This document shows positions 7,812 to 15,530 of a stretch of 64,000 nt of DNA, in pieces (position 1 is the first letter of the stretch; every line of letters starts with the position of its first letter). The DNA comes from Paenibacillus rhizosphaerae (GTDB taxonomy: Bacteria > Bacillota > Bacilli > Paenibacillales > Paenibacillaceae): contig NZ_JACHXJ010000007.1 in assembly GCF_014192015.1 (NCBI RefSeq), positions 186,001 through 250,000 on the forward strand, given 5' to 3'. The translations under genes were made by a program, and so were the position numbers. Under the pieces are notes generated by a model that had not been told where the DNA came from, searched no databases, and saw only the letters and a program-made list of their open reading frames with translations.

Positions 7812-9200
7812 TCAGCTCCACAGCCGGTCGTTGGAATAAAACTTGTTCCACTGGTCGGTCGACTCCCAGACGCCGCCGATCTCCGGGTGGACATGTTCTT
7901 CGAGCACCTCGTCGTTCAGATCGTCGATGCCGAGACCGGGCGCGTCTGTCAGCGTGATGTATCCGTTCTGGACGAGTTTGTCTGGCAGCCTGCTGCCGAT
8001 AACGATGTCATCCCACCAATCTACTTCGCAGGAATGGTATTCGAGCGCCAGGAAGTTTTCGGTCGCGGCGGCGACATGGGCGGCCGCCAGGCAGGCGATC
8101 GGACTCTCCGCCATATGGATCGCCATCGCGACGCCGTAATCCTGGGCCATGTCGCCGATTTTCTTCGTTTCCAGAATGCCGCCGGTGGTCAGGACGTCGG
8201 GATGGATGACGGAGACGCCGCCCGCTTCGAGCAGCGGCTTGAAATTCTCCTTCAGATAAATGTCCTCGCCCGTGCAAATCGGCGTGGTGACGGCCCGGGA
8301 CAGCTGGGCGTACTGCTGCGTATACTGCCAAGGAATCATGTCTTCCATCCAGGCCAGGTTGAACTTGTCGATGCGCCGGCCCAGCTTGATGCAGTCCTGA
8401 AGCCCGATATGGCCGAAATGGTCGATGGCGAGCGGCACCTGGTAGCCAATGACGGAGCGGACGTCCGCGACGTACTGCTCGAGCATATCGAGTCCTTTTT
8501 CCGTGACATGAATGCCGGTTAAGGGATGGGGGATGTTGTAAATATCGTAGTGGCGGTTCGTAATTTCCCGCAGCTCGTCTTCCGACAATCCGTCGAAGTT
8601 CTGATTATAGCGGCGCTTCGACTTTTCCCTCATCTCTTCGAGGAAACCAAGCGGAGCGCTCAGCGTGCCAGGCTCATTGATAATCTGTCCGATGCCGAGG
8701 TCCATCTTCAGAAAGGTGAAGCCGGCGTCCATCCGTTTCTTCAGCGCTTCGCCCATCGCCTTGCCGGTATCTTTGCCGACAACTTCCGTATCGCAGTACA
8801 TGCGGATTTTATCGCGGAATTTACCGCCAAGCATCTGATAGACCGGCACTCCGTAGGCTTTGCCGGCCAGGTCCCACAGCGCGAGCTCGATTCCGCTGAC
8901 GCCGCCACCTTGGCGGGCATGGCCGCCGAACTGCTTGATCCGCCGGAACAGCTTGTCGATGTTGCAGGGATTTTCGCCGAGCAGGCGGCTCTTCAGCATG
9001 AGGGCATATACTTTGTCCGCACCGTCGCGGACCTCCCCGAAGCCGACGAGTCCCTGGTTGGTATATACCTTGATCAGGCTGCTGTGAAAAGGCCCCCCGA
9101 CGATATCGGTGAAGCGGATGTCCGTAATCTTCAGCTCCGAGGGTCTCGAAGCCGTGCTTACATGGGCCAGCGTTTGCTCGTAAGATTCTTTGTTAATCAT
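7812..9200 (-). CDS. Enolase-superfamily sugar-acid dehydratase (mandelate racemase type)
   Basis: A 462-residue member of the mandelate racemase/muconate lactonising enzyme family, which removes a proton next to a carboxylate. The N-terminal capping domain covers about residues 20-130. The barrel has a candidate general base K165-x-D167, metal ligands D260, E286 and E312, HPD at 333-335 and H362. It has a long insert at about residues 170-245 (including a KSKRRYNQNFDG stretch) that ordinary members lack. The ATG start follows AGGGGGAGTG by 6 bases. It is the last gene of an operon with two SDRs and is probably a sugar-acid dehydratase acting beside the UxuA across the way. The substrate cannot be read from the sequence. 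Confidence 0.85.
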   Translation of the reverse strand: MINKESYEQTLAHVSTASRPSELKITDIRFTDIVGGPFHSSLIKVYTNQGLVGFGEVRDGADKVYALMLKSRLLGENPCNIDKLFRRIKQFGGHARQGGGVSGIELALWDLAGKAYGVPVYQMLGGKFRDKIRMYCDTEVVGKDTGKAMGEALKKRMDAGFTFLKMDLGIGQIINEPGTLSAPLGFLEEMREKSKRRYNQNFDGLSEDELREITNRHYDIYNIPHPLTGIHVTEKGLDMLEQYVADVRSVIGYQVPLAIDHFGHIGLQDCIKLGRRIDKFNLAWMEDMIPWQYTQQYAQLSRAVTTPICTGEDIYLKENFKPLLEAGGVSVIHPDVLTTGGILETKKIGDMAQDYGVAMAIHMAESPIACLAAAHVAAATENFLALEYHSCEVDWWDDIVIGSRLPDKLVQNGYITLTDAPGLGIDDLNDEVLEEHVHPEIGGVWESTDQWNKFYSNDRLWS

Positions 9201-9229
9201 GAAATCACTCCCCCTATTGGATGGTTCCG

Positions 9230-10006
9230 TTACAGCAGCATGCTTCCGCCGTCCAGTCGGATGGCGGAGCCCGTCAAATATTCGCTTTCGTCCGAGGCGA
9301 TGAAGGCCGCGAGCCTGGCGACATCGAGCGGGACGCCGACGCGTCCCATCGGGAACTTGGTCAGCTGGCGCTTGCGCCGCTCCTCCAGCTTCTTCTGCGC
9401 GTCGGGATCGTCCGCTAATATGCGCTCATATTTGCCGACGTCGACGGCTCCCGGCTCGATCATATTCACCGTGATGCCGTACGAGGCCAGCTCGATGGCG
9501 CTCTCCCTTCCAAGCATCCGGATCGCGCCTTTGGTCATCGCGTAGACGGGGTCAAAGTCGGTCGGCCGCTTCGCATGCACCGAAGAGATGAGAATGATGC
9601 GGCCGGCGCCTTTTTGCTTCATGGCCGGAACGACGGCCTGAATGCACTGCCAGTAGCCTTTTACGTTCGTATCCATCATCCGGCCGAACGTCTCTTCATC
9701 ATGCTTGAACAGGTCGTAGTTCAGCTGCACAGCGGCATTGTTGACCAGGATGTCGATACCGCCGCCGCGATTCTCGACCTCCCTTACCATCGCGGCAATC
9801 TCGTCCTGCCTGGCGACGTCCGCCTGCACGATGAAGCAGTCCCCGCCGGCCTCGTCGATTTGCCGCTTCGTTTCAAGGGCGCCGGCCTCGCTGCGGTTAT
9901 AGTGGACCGCTACGCTTGCGCCTCTGCGTGCGAACTCGAGCGCAATCCCCTGGCCGATGCCGGTTCCCGCTCCCGTCACCAGGGCGACCTTGCCTGCCAT
10001 GCTCAT
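9230..10006 (-). CDS. SDR family oxidoreductase (glucose 1-dehydrogenase-like)
   Basis: A classical short-chain dehydrogenase of 258 residues. The coenzyme motif TGAGTGIG is at 11-18, NNAA at 89-92, the catalytic serine near 142, and Tyr155-x-x-x-Lys159 in YAMTK. The end SEYLTGSAIRLDGGSMLL is typical of the family. Its ATG overlaps the stop of the upstream SDR by 4 bases, and the enolase-superfamily gene follows after 29 bases, so the three are one operon. A likely role is oxidation or reduction of a sugar or aldonate, for instance fructuronate/mannonate interconversion, by inference from context. Confidence 0.88.
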   Translation of the reverse strand: MSMAGKVALVTGAGTGIGQGIALEFARRGASVAVHYNRSEAGALETKRQIDEAGGDCFIVQADVARQDEIAAMVREVENRGGGIDILVNNAAVQLNYDLFKHDEETFGRMMDTNVKGYWQCIQAVVPAMKQKGAGRIILISSVHAKRPTDFDPVYAMTKGAIRMLGRESAIELASYGITVNMIEPGAVDVGKYERILADDPDAQKKLEERRKRQLTKFPMGRVGVPLDVARLAAFIASDESEYLTGSAIRLDGGSMLL

Positions 10007-10800
10007 GGCGAATCGCCTCCCTTTGGCCGTTTCATTTTATGGTCCATATAGTGCAGCAGGAAGCCTCCGTCCAGCCGGAGATCCGCGCCGTTCAAGTAGC
10101 GGGCTTCCTCGGAAGCGAGAAAGCCTGCGGCTTGGGCGATATCCTCAGCGCTTCCCAGCTGTGCGCTCGGCACCTTGGTTTCGTAGCTGTGATACAGCGT
10201 CGTCAGCGAGCTGCAAAAGCGTTCATCGTCGCCTTGGACGGGACCCGCTTCAATCGTGTTGACGCGGATGCCGTGCCGCCCGAGCTCCAGTGCCGCTTCC
10301 TTCGCCAGCATTTTTACGGCTCCCTTGGACGCGCTGTAGACAAAGGACGAGCCAGTCGGCTTCTCGGCATGGATCGACGAAACAAAAACGATGCAGCCCG
10401 ACTCCCGGGATGCCATCGCCTTACCTGCAGCTTGTGTGCACAGAAAGGCGGACTTCGCATTCGCATTCATCACTTCGTGAAACAGCGCTTCCGAGCAGTT
10501 CTCGACGGAAGCGGGAGCGAGCAGATCATGATTGTGGATGAGGACGTCCAGTCCGCCGAGCTCCCGCTCCGCGGTCTCGATCAGCTGGCTCGCGTTCGCT
10601 CCGATGCTCAGGTCGAGGCTCGTCACGATGACGCCCGCGCCTGCAGTCCGGGCTGCAGCGATTTCAGCCGCCGCCTCAGCGCCGCCGGATGCGCTGTTCA
10701 GCACGAGATGGGCCCCGCCGGCCGAAAAACGCCGGATCAATGCTCTGCCAACAGGAGTGTCTGCGTCCGTGATCAGGACGACTTGTGCAGAATGATTCAT
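10003..10800 (-). CDS. SDR family protein with degenerate coenzyme motif
   Basis: A 265-residue short-chain dehydrogenase relative, first gene of the operon; GGAGGTG lies 5 bases before the ATG. The catalytic triad is kept (Ser near 142, Tyr155 and Lys159 in YSASK). The coenzyme-binding segment reads TDADTPVG at 11-18 instead of TGxxxGxG, and the usual NNAG is NHDL at 90-93. It may bind NAD(P) poorly, or act as a non-catalytic partner of the intact SDR it overlaps. The high similarity of layout to the downstream SDR suggests an old tandem duplication. Confidence 0.82.
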   Translation of the reverse strand: MNHSAQVVLITDADTPVGRALIRRFSAGGAHLVLNSASGGAEAAAEIAAARTAGAGVIVTSLDLSIGANASQLIETAERELGGLDVLIHNHDLLAPASVENCSEALFHEVMNANAKSAFLCTQAAGKAMASRESGCIVFVSSIHAEKPTGSSFVYSASKGAVKMLAKEAALELGRHGIRVNTIEAGPVQGDDERFCSSLTTLYHSYETKVPSAQLGSAEDIAQAAGFLASEEARYLNGADLRLDGGFLLHYMDHKMKRPKGGDSP

Positions 10801-10976
10801 AAATCACCTCCGGATAGGGCGATACCTATGGCTGTCGATACGTTCAACTTCATCATAAAAGGTTGGCGCTGCCGGCTTCGAGATGTGAATCTTATGATTT
10901 TGTTTGATTTTTTTCAAAAGGGGAGGGAAGGGAGATTGCGAACCAGCCTTAGCGGCCAATTCTGAACCGGAAGCAA

Positions 10977-11043
10977 GAAAAAAGCGGCTCCCGGAGCGAA
11001 TGCGGCCCTGTACGGGAAGCCTACGCAAGCCGGTTGCCGCTTG
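10977..11043 (-). terminator. Probable terminator after the C-S lyase gene
   Basis: On the minus strand AAGCGGC pairs with GCCGCTT followed by a six-T run, with a long loop that contains smaller inverted repeats. It lies between the end of the aminotransferase gene and the start of the SDR operon. The wide loop makes this a moderate call. Confidence 0.5.
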
Positions 11044-11096
11044 TTCGGACCATGCTTTTAGTCTAATGCCTAATTTGGGGAAGATTTATGCTGCTT

Positions 11097-12296
11097 TTAC
11101 ACCGTTTGCTTCTCTTGTTGCTGCTCCTTGCGCCATTCCTGGACCGCCTGGTCAAGACGCTTCATCGCTTCCTCGACCAGGGAGCGGGAGCAGGCAATGT
11201 TCAGGCGCATAAAGCCTTCGCCTTCCTTGCCAAAAGCAGAACCTTTGTTCAGGGCAAGCTTGGCTTTATTCAGCAGAAATTGTTCCAGGTCGTCGGGCGA
11301 CATCTGCAGCGCGCGGAAATCGAGCCACATCAAGTACGTCGCTTCAGGCACCCGGGTCTTGATTTCCAGAATATGTTCAGTCAAATATTCACTTACGTAC
11401 TCCATGTTCGCTTTCATGTACGCCAGCGCTTCGTCGAGCCAAGCCTTCCCGTCATTGTAGGCGGCTTGGGTGGCTGCGCTGCCGAGCGTGCTGATCGAAT
11501 TGACATGATAGAGCTCCAAGGTCTTTTTGAACCGGCGCCGGATGGAATCGTTCGGGATGATGATATTGGAAGTATTCAGCCCAGCGATGTTAAACGTTTT
11601 GCTCGGCGCGGTACAAATGATACAGTTCTCCTGAATCTGCTCGGATAAACTTGCGAACGGAATATGGGTCCCTTCTTCATAGACCAGGTCCGCATGGATT
11701 TCGTCGGACACCATCAGAATGCCGCGCTCCATGCAGAGCTTCGCAACCGCCTCCAGCTCCTCGCGCCGCCATACCCTGCCCACCGGATTGTGCGGGCTGC
11801 ACAGGATGAACAGCTTGACCTGATCGTCCAGGCTTTGCTCAAGCGCTTCGAGGTCCATCGTGTAATATCCGTCCTGCTCCTTCAGCGGGTTCTGCACCAG
11901 CTCCCGCCCGTGATCGGTGACGACGCTGTAAAAGGGAGGGTATACCGGTGTCTGGATGGCAACCTTGTCTCCCGGCTCGGTAAACGCCTGTACGATGAAG
12001 CTGAGGGCGGGCACGACGCCTGGGCAGAAGACGATCCATTCCTTGTCGATGGACCACCGGTGGCGGCTCTTCATCCAGTCCGCGACGGCTTGATTATACG
12101 CATCAGACTGCATCGTATAGCCGAATACCCCGTGCTCTACGCGGCTGTTCAGCGCGGAAATGACCGCGTCGGGTGCGGCAAAATCCATGTCGGCTACCCA
12201 CATCGGAAGGACGTCGGACACGCCGAAGATCCGCTTCAGGTCGTCCCATTTAAAACAATCTGTATTTATACGTTCGATTGGTTGATGAAAGTTCAA
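11097..12296 (-). CDS. patB: PatB/MalY-type PLP-dependent C-S lyase
   Basis: Class I/II aminotransferase-fold enzyme of the PatB/MalY group, which cleaves cystathionine or cysteine conjugates to pyruvate, ammonia and a thiol. It has 399 residues. Visible features are the N-terminal VLPMWVADMDF signature, the PLP contact CSPHNPVGRVW (Asn170), SDEIHADLVY (Asp198) and the Schiff-base lysine K233 in APSKTFNIAGL. Translation starts at a TTG at 12294-12296 with AGGAGG 8 bases upstream. It stands alone, divergent from the TraX-like gene. It could also have MalY-like regulatory activity, but nothing here supports that. Confidence 0.9.
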   Translation of the reverse strand: MNFHQPIERINTDCFKWDDLKRIFGVSDVLPMWVADMDFAAPDAVISALNSRVEHGVFGYTMQSDAYNQAVADWMKSRHRWSIDKEWIVFCPGVVPALSFIVQAFTEPGDKVAIQTPVYPPFYSVVTDHGRELVQNPLKEQDGYYTMDLEALEQSLDDQVKLFILCSPHNPVGRVWRREELEAVAKLCMERGILMVSDEIHADLVYEEGTHIPFASLSEQIQENCIICTAPSKTFNIAGLNTSNIIIPNDSIRRRFKKTLELYHVNSISTLGSAATQAAYNDGKAWLDEALAYMKANMEYVSEYLTEHILEIKTRVPEATYLMWLDFRALQMSPDDLEQFLLNKAKLALNKGSAFGKEGEGFMRLNIACSRSLVEEAMKRLDQAVQEWRKEQQQEKQTV

Positions 12297-12467
12297 GCTG
12301 TTCTCCTCCTTGGAAGGTCATTCAAAAATTCGTCTATCCACGAATATAATCATAACAGATACAAGCAAGTTTTTGGGGACACATCAGCTTTGAAATCCAT
12401 CCAGCATCTCAAGTACAATAAACGCATGAGGAATGACGCCCACGGGTTATCCGAAAGGAGGAAGGAC

Positions 12468-13100
12468 ATGCAGCTGATCGCCATGCTGACGATGCTGATC
12501 GATCATGCAGGGATCGTGTTTTTTCCGGATCAAATTTGGCTGAGGGTGATCGGAAGGATCGCTTTTCCGATTTACGCCTATGCACTCGTACAGGGACATT
12601 ATTTTACCCGAAGCCGGACCAAATATTTATTTAGGCTGTTTATACTGGCTCTGCTCTCCCAGATCCCGTACCAACTGGCTTTGGACCCGGACGGGCTGAA
12701 CGTGGTCGTAACGCTGTTCGTGGCAGCCGCCGTCCTGCAAATGCTGGAGCGCAATCTGTCCATGGCGGCCAAAGCAGGAATCGTTCTGGCCTTTTGCGTT
12801 CTCATGGAAGGGCTCCCGTTTGATTACGGAGCATACGGCTTGCTGCTGGTGCTTGCCTTCCGGTATGCTTCCTCCGAAAAACTGCTGGGTGCCCATCTGC
12901 TGCTGAACATACTGTATTTGTTAGCATTCGGAGGAGGGGCTGTTCTGCAGATGCTGAGCATCGTACCGACCCTGGTGATTGTATACGGGCCTTATTTATG
13001 GAAAAAGATCGAGCAAGCCAGAGTCAGGGCATGGGTGTGGCGGTCGTTTTATCCGCTGCATCTGACCGTGCTGGCTGTGCTGCAGCGGCTGGATGCCTAG
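12468..13100 (+). CDS. TraX-family integral membrane protein
   Basis: A 210-residue hydrophobic protein with the TraX family signature: MLTMLIDHAG near the N-terminus and RVIGRIAFPIYAYALVQGHYFTRS. TraX acetylates F-pilin in E. coli plasmids; chromosomal Gram-positive homologs have no proven role and may be membrane acyltransferases. About seven or eight membrane segments can be drawn, ending in WRSFYPLHLTVLAVLQRL. The ATG at 12468 has AAAGGAGG 6 bases upstream. The open frame continues a long way upstream, but that part is antisense to the C-S lyase gene. No conjugation genes are nearby. Confidence 0.85.
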   Translation: MQLIAMLTMLIDHAGIVFFPDQIWLRVIGRIAFPIYAYALVQGHYFTRSRTKYLFRLFILALLSQIPYQLALDPDGLNVVVTLFVAAAVLQMLERNLSMAAKAGIVLAFCVLMEGLPFDYGAYGLLLVLAFRYASSEKLLGAHLLLNILYLLAFGGGAVLQMLSIVPTLVIVYGPYLWKKIEQARVRAWVWRSFYPLHLTVLAVLQRLDA

Positions 13101-13120
13101 AGCACCAGCCTTTTTTTTTT
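13087..13120 (+). terminator. Terminator overlapping the end of the TraX-like gene
   Basis: GGCTGG (13087-13092) and CCAGCC (13105-13110) form a stem followed directly by ten T. The 5' arm lies within the last codons of the gene. Confidence 0.75.
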
Positions 13121-13142
13121 GCAAATATCTACATATCTCCTA

Positions 13143-13171
13143 TTTACAAACCGATGGTCGGTATTTATAAT
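13143..13171 (+). promoter_or_regulatory. Promoter with embedded TetR-type operator
   Basis: TTTACA (13143-13148) and TATAAT (13166-13171) are separated by 17 bases, a near-consensus sigma-A promoter. The spacer holds the inverted repeat ACCGA-TGG-TCGGT (13150-13162), similar to known TetR/AcrR-family operators. It drives the DoxX gene that precedes a TetR regulator gene, so autorepression is likely. Confidence 0.7.
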
Positions 13172-13201
13172 AGAGCTAACAAAACCAGGGAAGGTGAGAG
13201 A

Positions 13202-13660
13202 ATGGCCCCGCTGATTGGATTGATCATTTCACTGTTAGGATTCCGCTTGATGGGCTGGTTGGGCTGGGAGTATATGAATGACTGGATTATCAGTCTGCGG
13301 TTTGCGGTAGCCGTCATGTTTTTGCTGACCGCATCGGCCCATTGGGGTAAACGCCGCGCCGAGCTGGTCGCCATGGTGCCGCCGCGGATTGCGCAGCCGG
13401 ACGCATGGGTTACGCTGACGGGTTGGCTGGAAATCGCCGGCGCCGTCGGGATCATGATTCCGGTCATGTCTGGTGCGGCTTCCACCGGGCTCGCTCTGAT
13501 GCTGCTGGCCATGTTTCCGGCCAACGTGTATGCGGCGAATAACCGTCTGACTCTGGACGGCAGAACGGTGATGCCGCTTGTCCCGCGAACCGTGCTTCAG
13601 GTCGTTTTTTTGGCTGCCGTACTTGCTGCGGGCTGGCTCCCGCCGGGAGCATGGGCATGA
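13202..13660 (+). CDS. DoxX-like membrane protein
   Basis: A 152-residue protein with four predicted transmembrane segments. It has DoxX-family features: SLRFAVAVMFLLTASAHW, then GWLEIAGAVGIMIPV, then a LALMLLAMFPANVYAA helix. The ATG at 13202 follows GAAGGTGAGAGA. It is the first gene of a three-gene operon with a TetR regulator and a DUF2269 membrane protein, under a promoter with a probable TetR operator. DoxX-like proteins in Gram-positives are linked to thiol or oxidative stress and to drug-responsive operons. The specific function here is unknown. Confidence 0.82.
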   Translation: MAPLIGLIISLLGFRLMGWLGWEYMNDWIISLRFAVAVMFLLTASAHWGKRRAELVAMVPPRIAQPDAWVTLTGWLEIAGAVGIMIPVMSGAASTGLALMLLAMFPANVYAANNRLTLDGRTVMPLVPRTVLQVVFLAAVLAAGWLPPGAWA

Positions 13661-13692
13661 CGGATTGGAACTAAATCAGGAGGATGATGGGG

Positions 13693-14313
13693 ATGAAACA
13701 GGAAGAAAGACGCGAGCATACGCTGAAACTGCTGCTGGATACAACTGAGGAGCTCATTTTGGAGAAGGGTTGCACCAAGACGACGCTCAGCGATATTATG
13801 GCACGATCCGGCTTGTCCAAAGGCGCCATTTTTCACTATGTATCCGGCAAGGATGAACTGTTCGTGAAAGTGCTCGAGGCCAAGCTGGAGGAGACGAACG
13901 CGAGCTTCATGGACGCAGTAGTTGCCCCTGCAGTGAAGGAATTTGAGGGACCGATGAATGCGATCGCGCAGAGCCTGCCCAAGCTGGAGAGACCGGGAGA
14001 CGTGAGCAACCTCATCATGATGTATTTGATCGGGAAAAGCGATCAGCCGGAAGCAGCCGGCATCGTAGCGGATTTTTACCGGCAGGCGGTCGCCACGTCC
14101 AAGAAGTGGATCGTCACAGGCCAGGAGTCCGGGGTCATCCCCTCATCGGTCAATGCCGACCAGGCAGCGGAGCTGTTTGAATTGCTCTCCTTCGGGCTGC
14201 GGATGCGCAGTTTGATCGGAGTTGGCAGCGTGGGGTTCGGCATTCCAGAGTTTTCGGAGCTGATTATGCGGACGCTGCGGCCGGACCGGCAGGGAGGTGC
14301 TCCGACGTCATGA
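13693..14313 (+). CDS. TetR/AcrR family transcriptional regulator
   Basis: A 206-residue one-component repressor. The N-terminal helix-turn-helix covers about residues 28-50 (KTTLSDIMARSGLSKGAIFH, then YVSGKDEL), the classic TetR pattern. The C-terminal part is the ligand-binding and dimer domain. Three in-frame ATGs lie close together; the third (13693) is 9 bases from AGGAGG at 13678-13683 and is preferred. It is coupled to the downstream membrane protein by a 4-base overlap. It most likely represses its own operon through the palindrome at 13150-13162. Confidence 0.9.
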   Translation: MKQEERREHTLKLLLDTTEELILEKGCTKTTLSDIMARSGLSKGAIFHYVSGKDELFVKVLEAKLEETNASFMDAVVAPAVKEFEGPMNAIAQSLPKLERPGDVSNLIMMYLIGKSDQPEAAGIVADFYRQAVATSKKWIVTGQESGVIPSSVNADQAAELFELLSFGLRMRSLIGVGSVGFGIPEFSELIMRTLRPDRQGGAPTS

Positions 14314-14771
14314 CGCTGCTCCTGTTTCTGCATATTGCCGGAAGCGTGCTTTTCCTGGGCAACATCATTACCGCGGCCTTTTGGAAAGTCCGTGCCGACG
14401 TCCGGGGCGATGCCGCAGAGATTCACCGCACCGTAAACAACGTGATGCTCGCCGATTATGCGTTTACGCTGCCCGGACTGCTGCTCCTGATCGTTACCGG
14501 GAGCCTGATGGCTGCCAAAGGCGGCTATTCGCTGGCAGGACTGAACTGGCTTACCGCCTCGCTAATTCTGTTCGGCATGACCGGCGTGCTGTGGCTGGCC
14601 GTACTGATCCCGCTGCAGCGGGGAATGATCCGGCTCAGCCGGCAGGCGCTCGAAAGCGGGGCAATCTCCGCAGCTTACAAGAGGCTGTCGGCGTATTGGG
14701 CGGTTTTCGGCATTCTTGCCACTTTGCTGCCGCTGTTTATATTGTATTTCATGGTCAGCAAGCCTTTTTAA
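14310..14771 (+). CDS. DUF2269-family integral membrane protein
   Basis: A 153-residue hydrophobic protein with four membrane segments, beginning MTLLLFLHIAGSVLFLGNIITAAFW; the conserved His and the following segment match the DUF2269 family. The ATG overlaps the stop of the TetR gene by 4 bases and GGGAGGTG lies 11 bases upstream. Like the DoxX gene two places upstream, it is likely part of a membrane response controlled by the TetR protein. Its function is unknown. Confidence 0.78.
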   Translation: MTLLLFLHIAGSVLFLGNIITAAFWKVRADVRGDAAEIHRTVNNVMLADYAFTLPGLLLLIVTGSLMAAKGGYSLAGLNWLTASLILFGMTGVLWLAVLIPLQRGMIRLSRQALESGAISAAYKRLSAYWAVFGILATLLPLFILYFMVSKPF

Positions 14772-14784
14772 AGAGACGCAAACG

Positions 14785-14816
14785 ACCGGCCGTTATTCAT
14801 AACGGCCGGTTTTTTG
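14785..14816 (+). terminator. Terminator of the DoxX-TetR-DUF2269 operon
   Basis: ACCGGCCGTTAT (14785-14796) and ATAACGGCCGGT (14799-14810) form a perfect 12-bp stem with a two-base loop, followed by TTTTT. Confidence 0.9.
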
Positions 14817-15008
14817 GTTTGCTGAAGAGGGGGACAGGAGGCCGTCGCCTGCTTCTGCTTGGTCTGTGGAAAACGGGGGTATAGGTGCGGTTTTTATGGA
14901 AAGAAATAGAGCATACCTTAAATAAAACGCCAAAATGGCCGGGCCGACCGCAAAGCGCAGTTCCTGGGCATTTTCCGGTTCAAAGATGTACAATAAGGAA
15001 AGCGCGGA

Positions 15009-15389
15009 TCAGACCGGAAAGATCCCTTCGACCTGATTCAGGGGAAATAAAATTCGGGATGGCGATTTCCCTTTGGCCTGCACCTCGATGAAGTCGGAGC
15101 CGATGAGCACCAGCTTCATGTTGGAAAAGGCTTTGCCGGACTGGAATACCGTCCGGATTCCAACGTGGCGGAATAACGCCGGCGGCTTGACGTCAAAGAC
15201 GCGGATGGTTTGCAGGCTGAGCGGAACGAACAGTTCCCCCTGAACGCGGATAAAGCTGCTTTTATACACATGCTGCAGCCGCCCCGGCTCCAGCCCCAGG
15301 CCTGCGCCGTTGATTTCCACCAGATGCCCGGTGAATTTGGCGAGACGTTCCTGCAGGGTTATATTTCTTTTAAACTTCGTGAGCAGCAC
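15009..15389 (-). CDS. Hypothetical protein, 126 residues
   Basis: I do not recognise this protein with certainty. It is mostly beta-strand-like with alternating hydrophobic residues (LVEINGAGLGLEPGRL, SFIRVQGELFVPLSL) and ends LFPLNQVEGIFPV. It resembles small Bacillales proteins that carry an RNA-binding Sm-like or coat-associated fold, but this is a guess. A GTG start at 15389 has GGAGGGA 7 bases upstream, which supports real translation. It is a single gene divergent from the glycosidase-like gene. Confidence 0.65.
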   Translation of the reverse strand: MLLTKFKRNITLQERLAKFTGHLVEINGAGLGLEPGRLQHVYKSSFIRVQGELFVPLSLQTIRVFDVKPPALFRHVGIRTVFQSGKAFSNMKLVLIGSDFIEVQAKGKSPSRILFPLNQVEGIFPV

Positions 15390-15530
15390 TTGGATCCCTC
15401 CGATGAACGTTTACTGCATTGTATGCCCTGAGCTGGGCGGGTGCTTCGGTTTTTTGAAAAGAATCATGAATCACAAGGAAGTTTTAAGCGGGTAAAGAAA
15501 GATAGCATCAGATTTGCGAAAGGAGGAACC

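Noticed and set aside
11664..12467. Long upstream extension of the TraX-like frame
   Set aside because: This part is antisense to the C-S lyase gene and the strong ribosome binding site fits the ATG at 12468.
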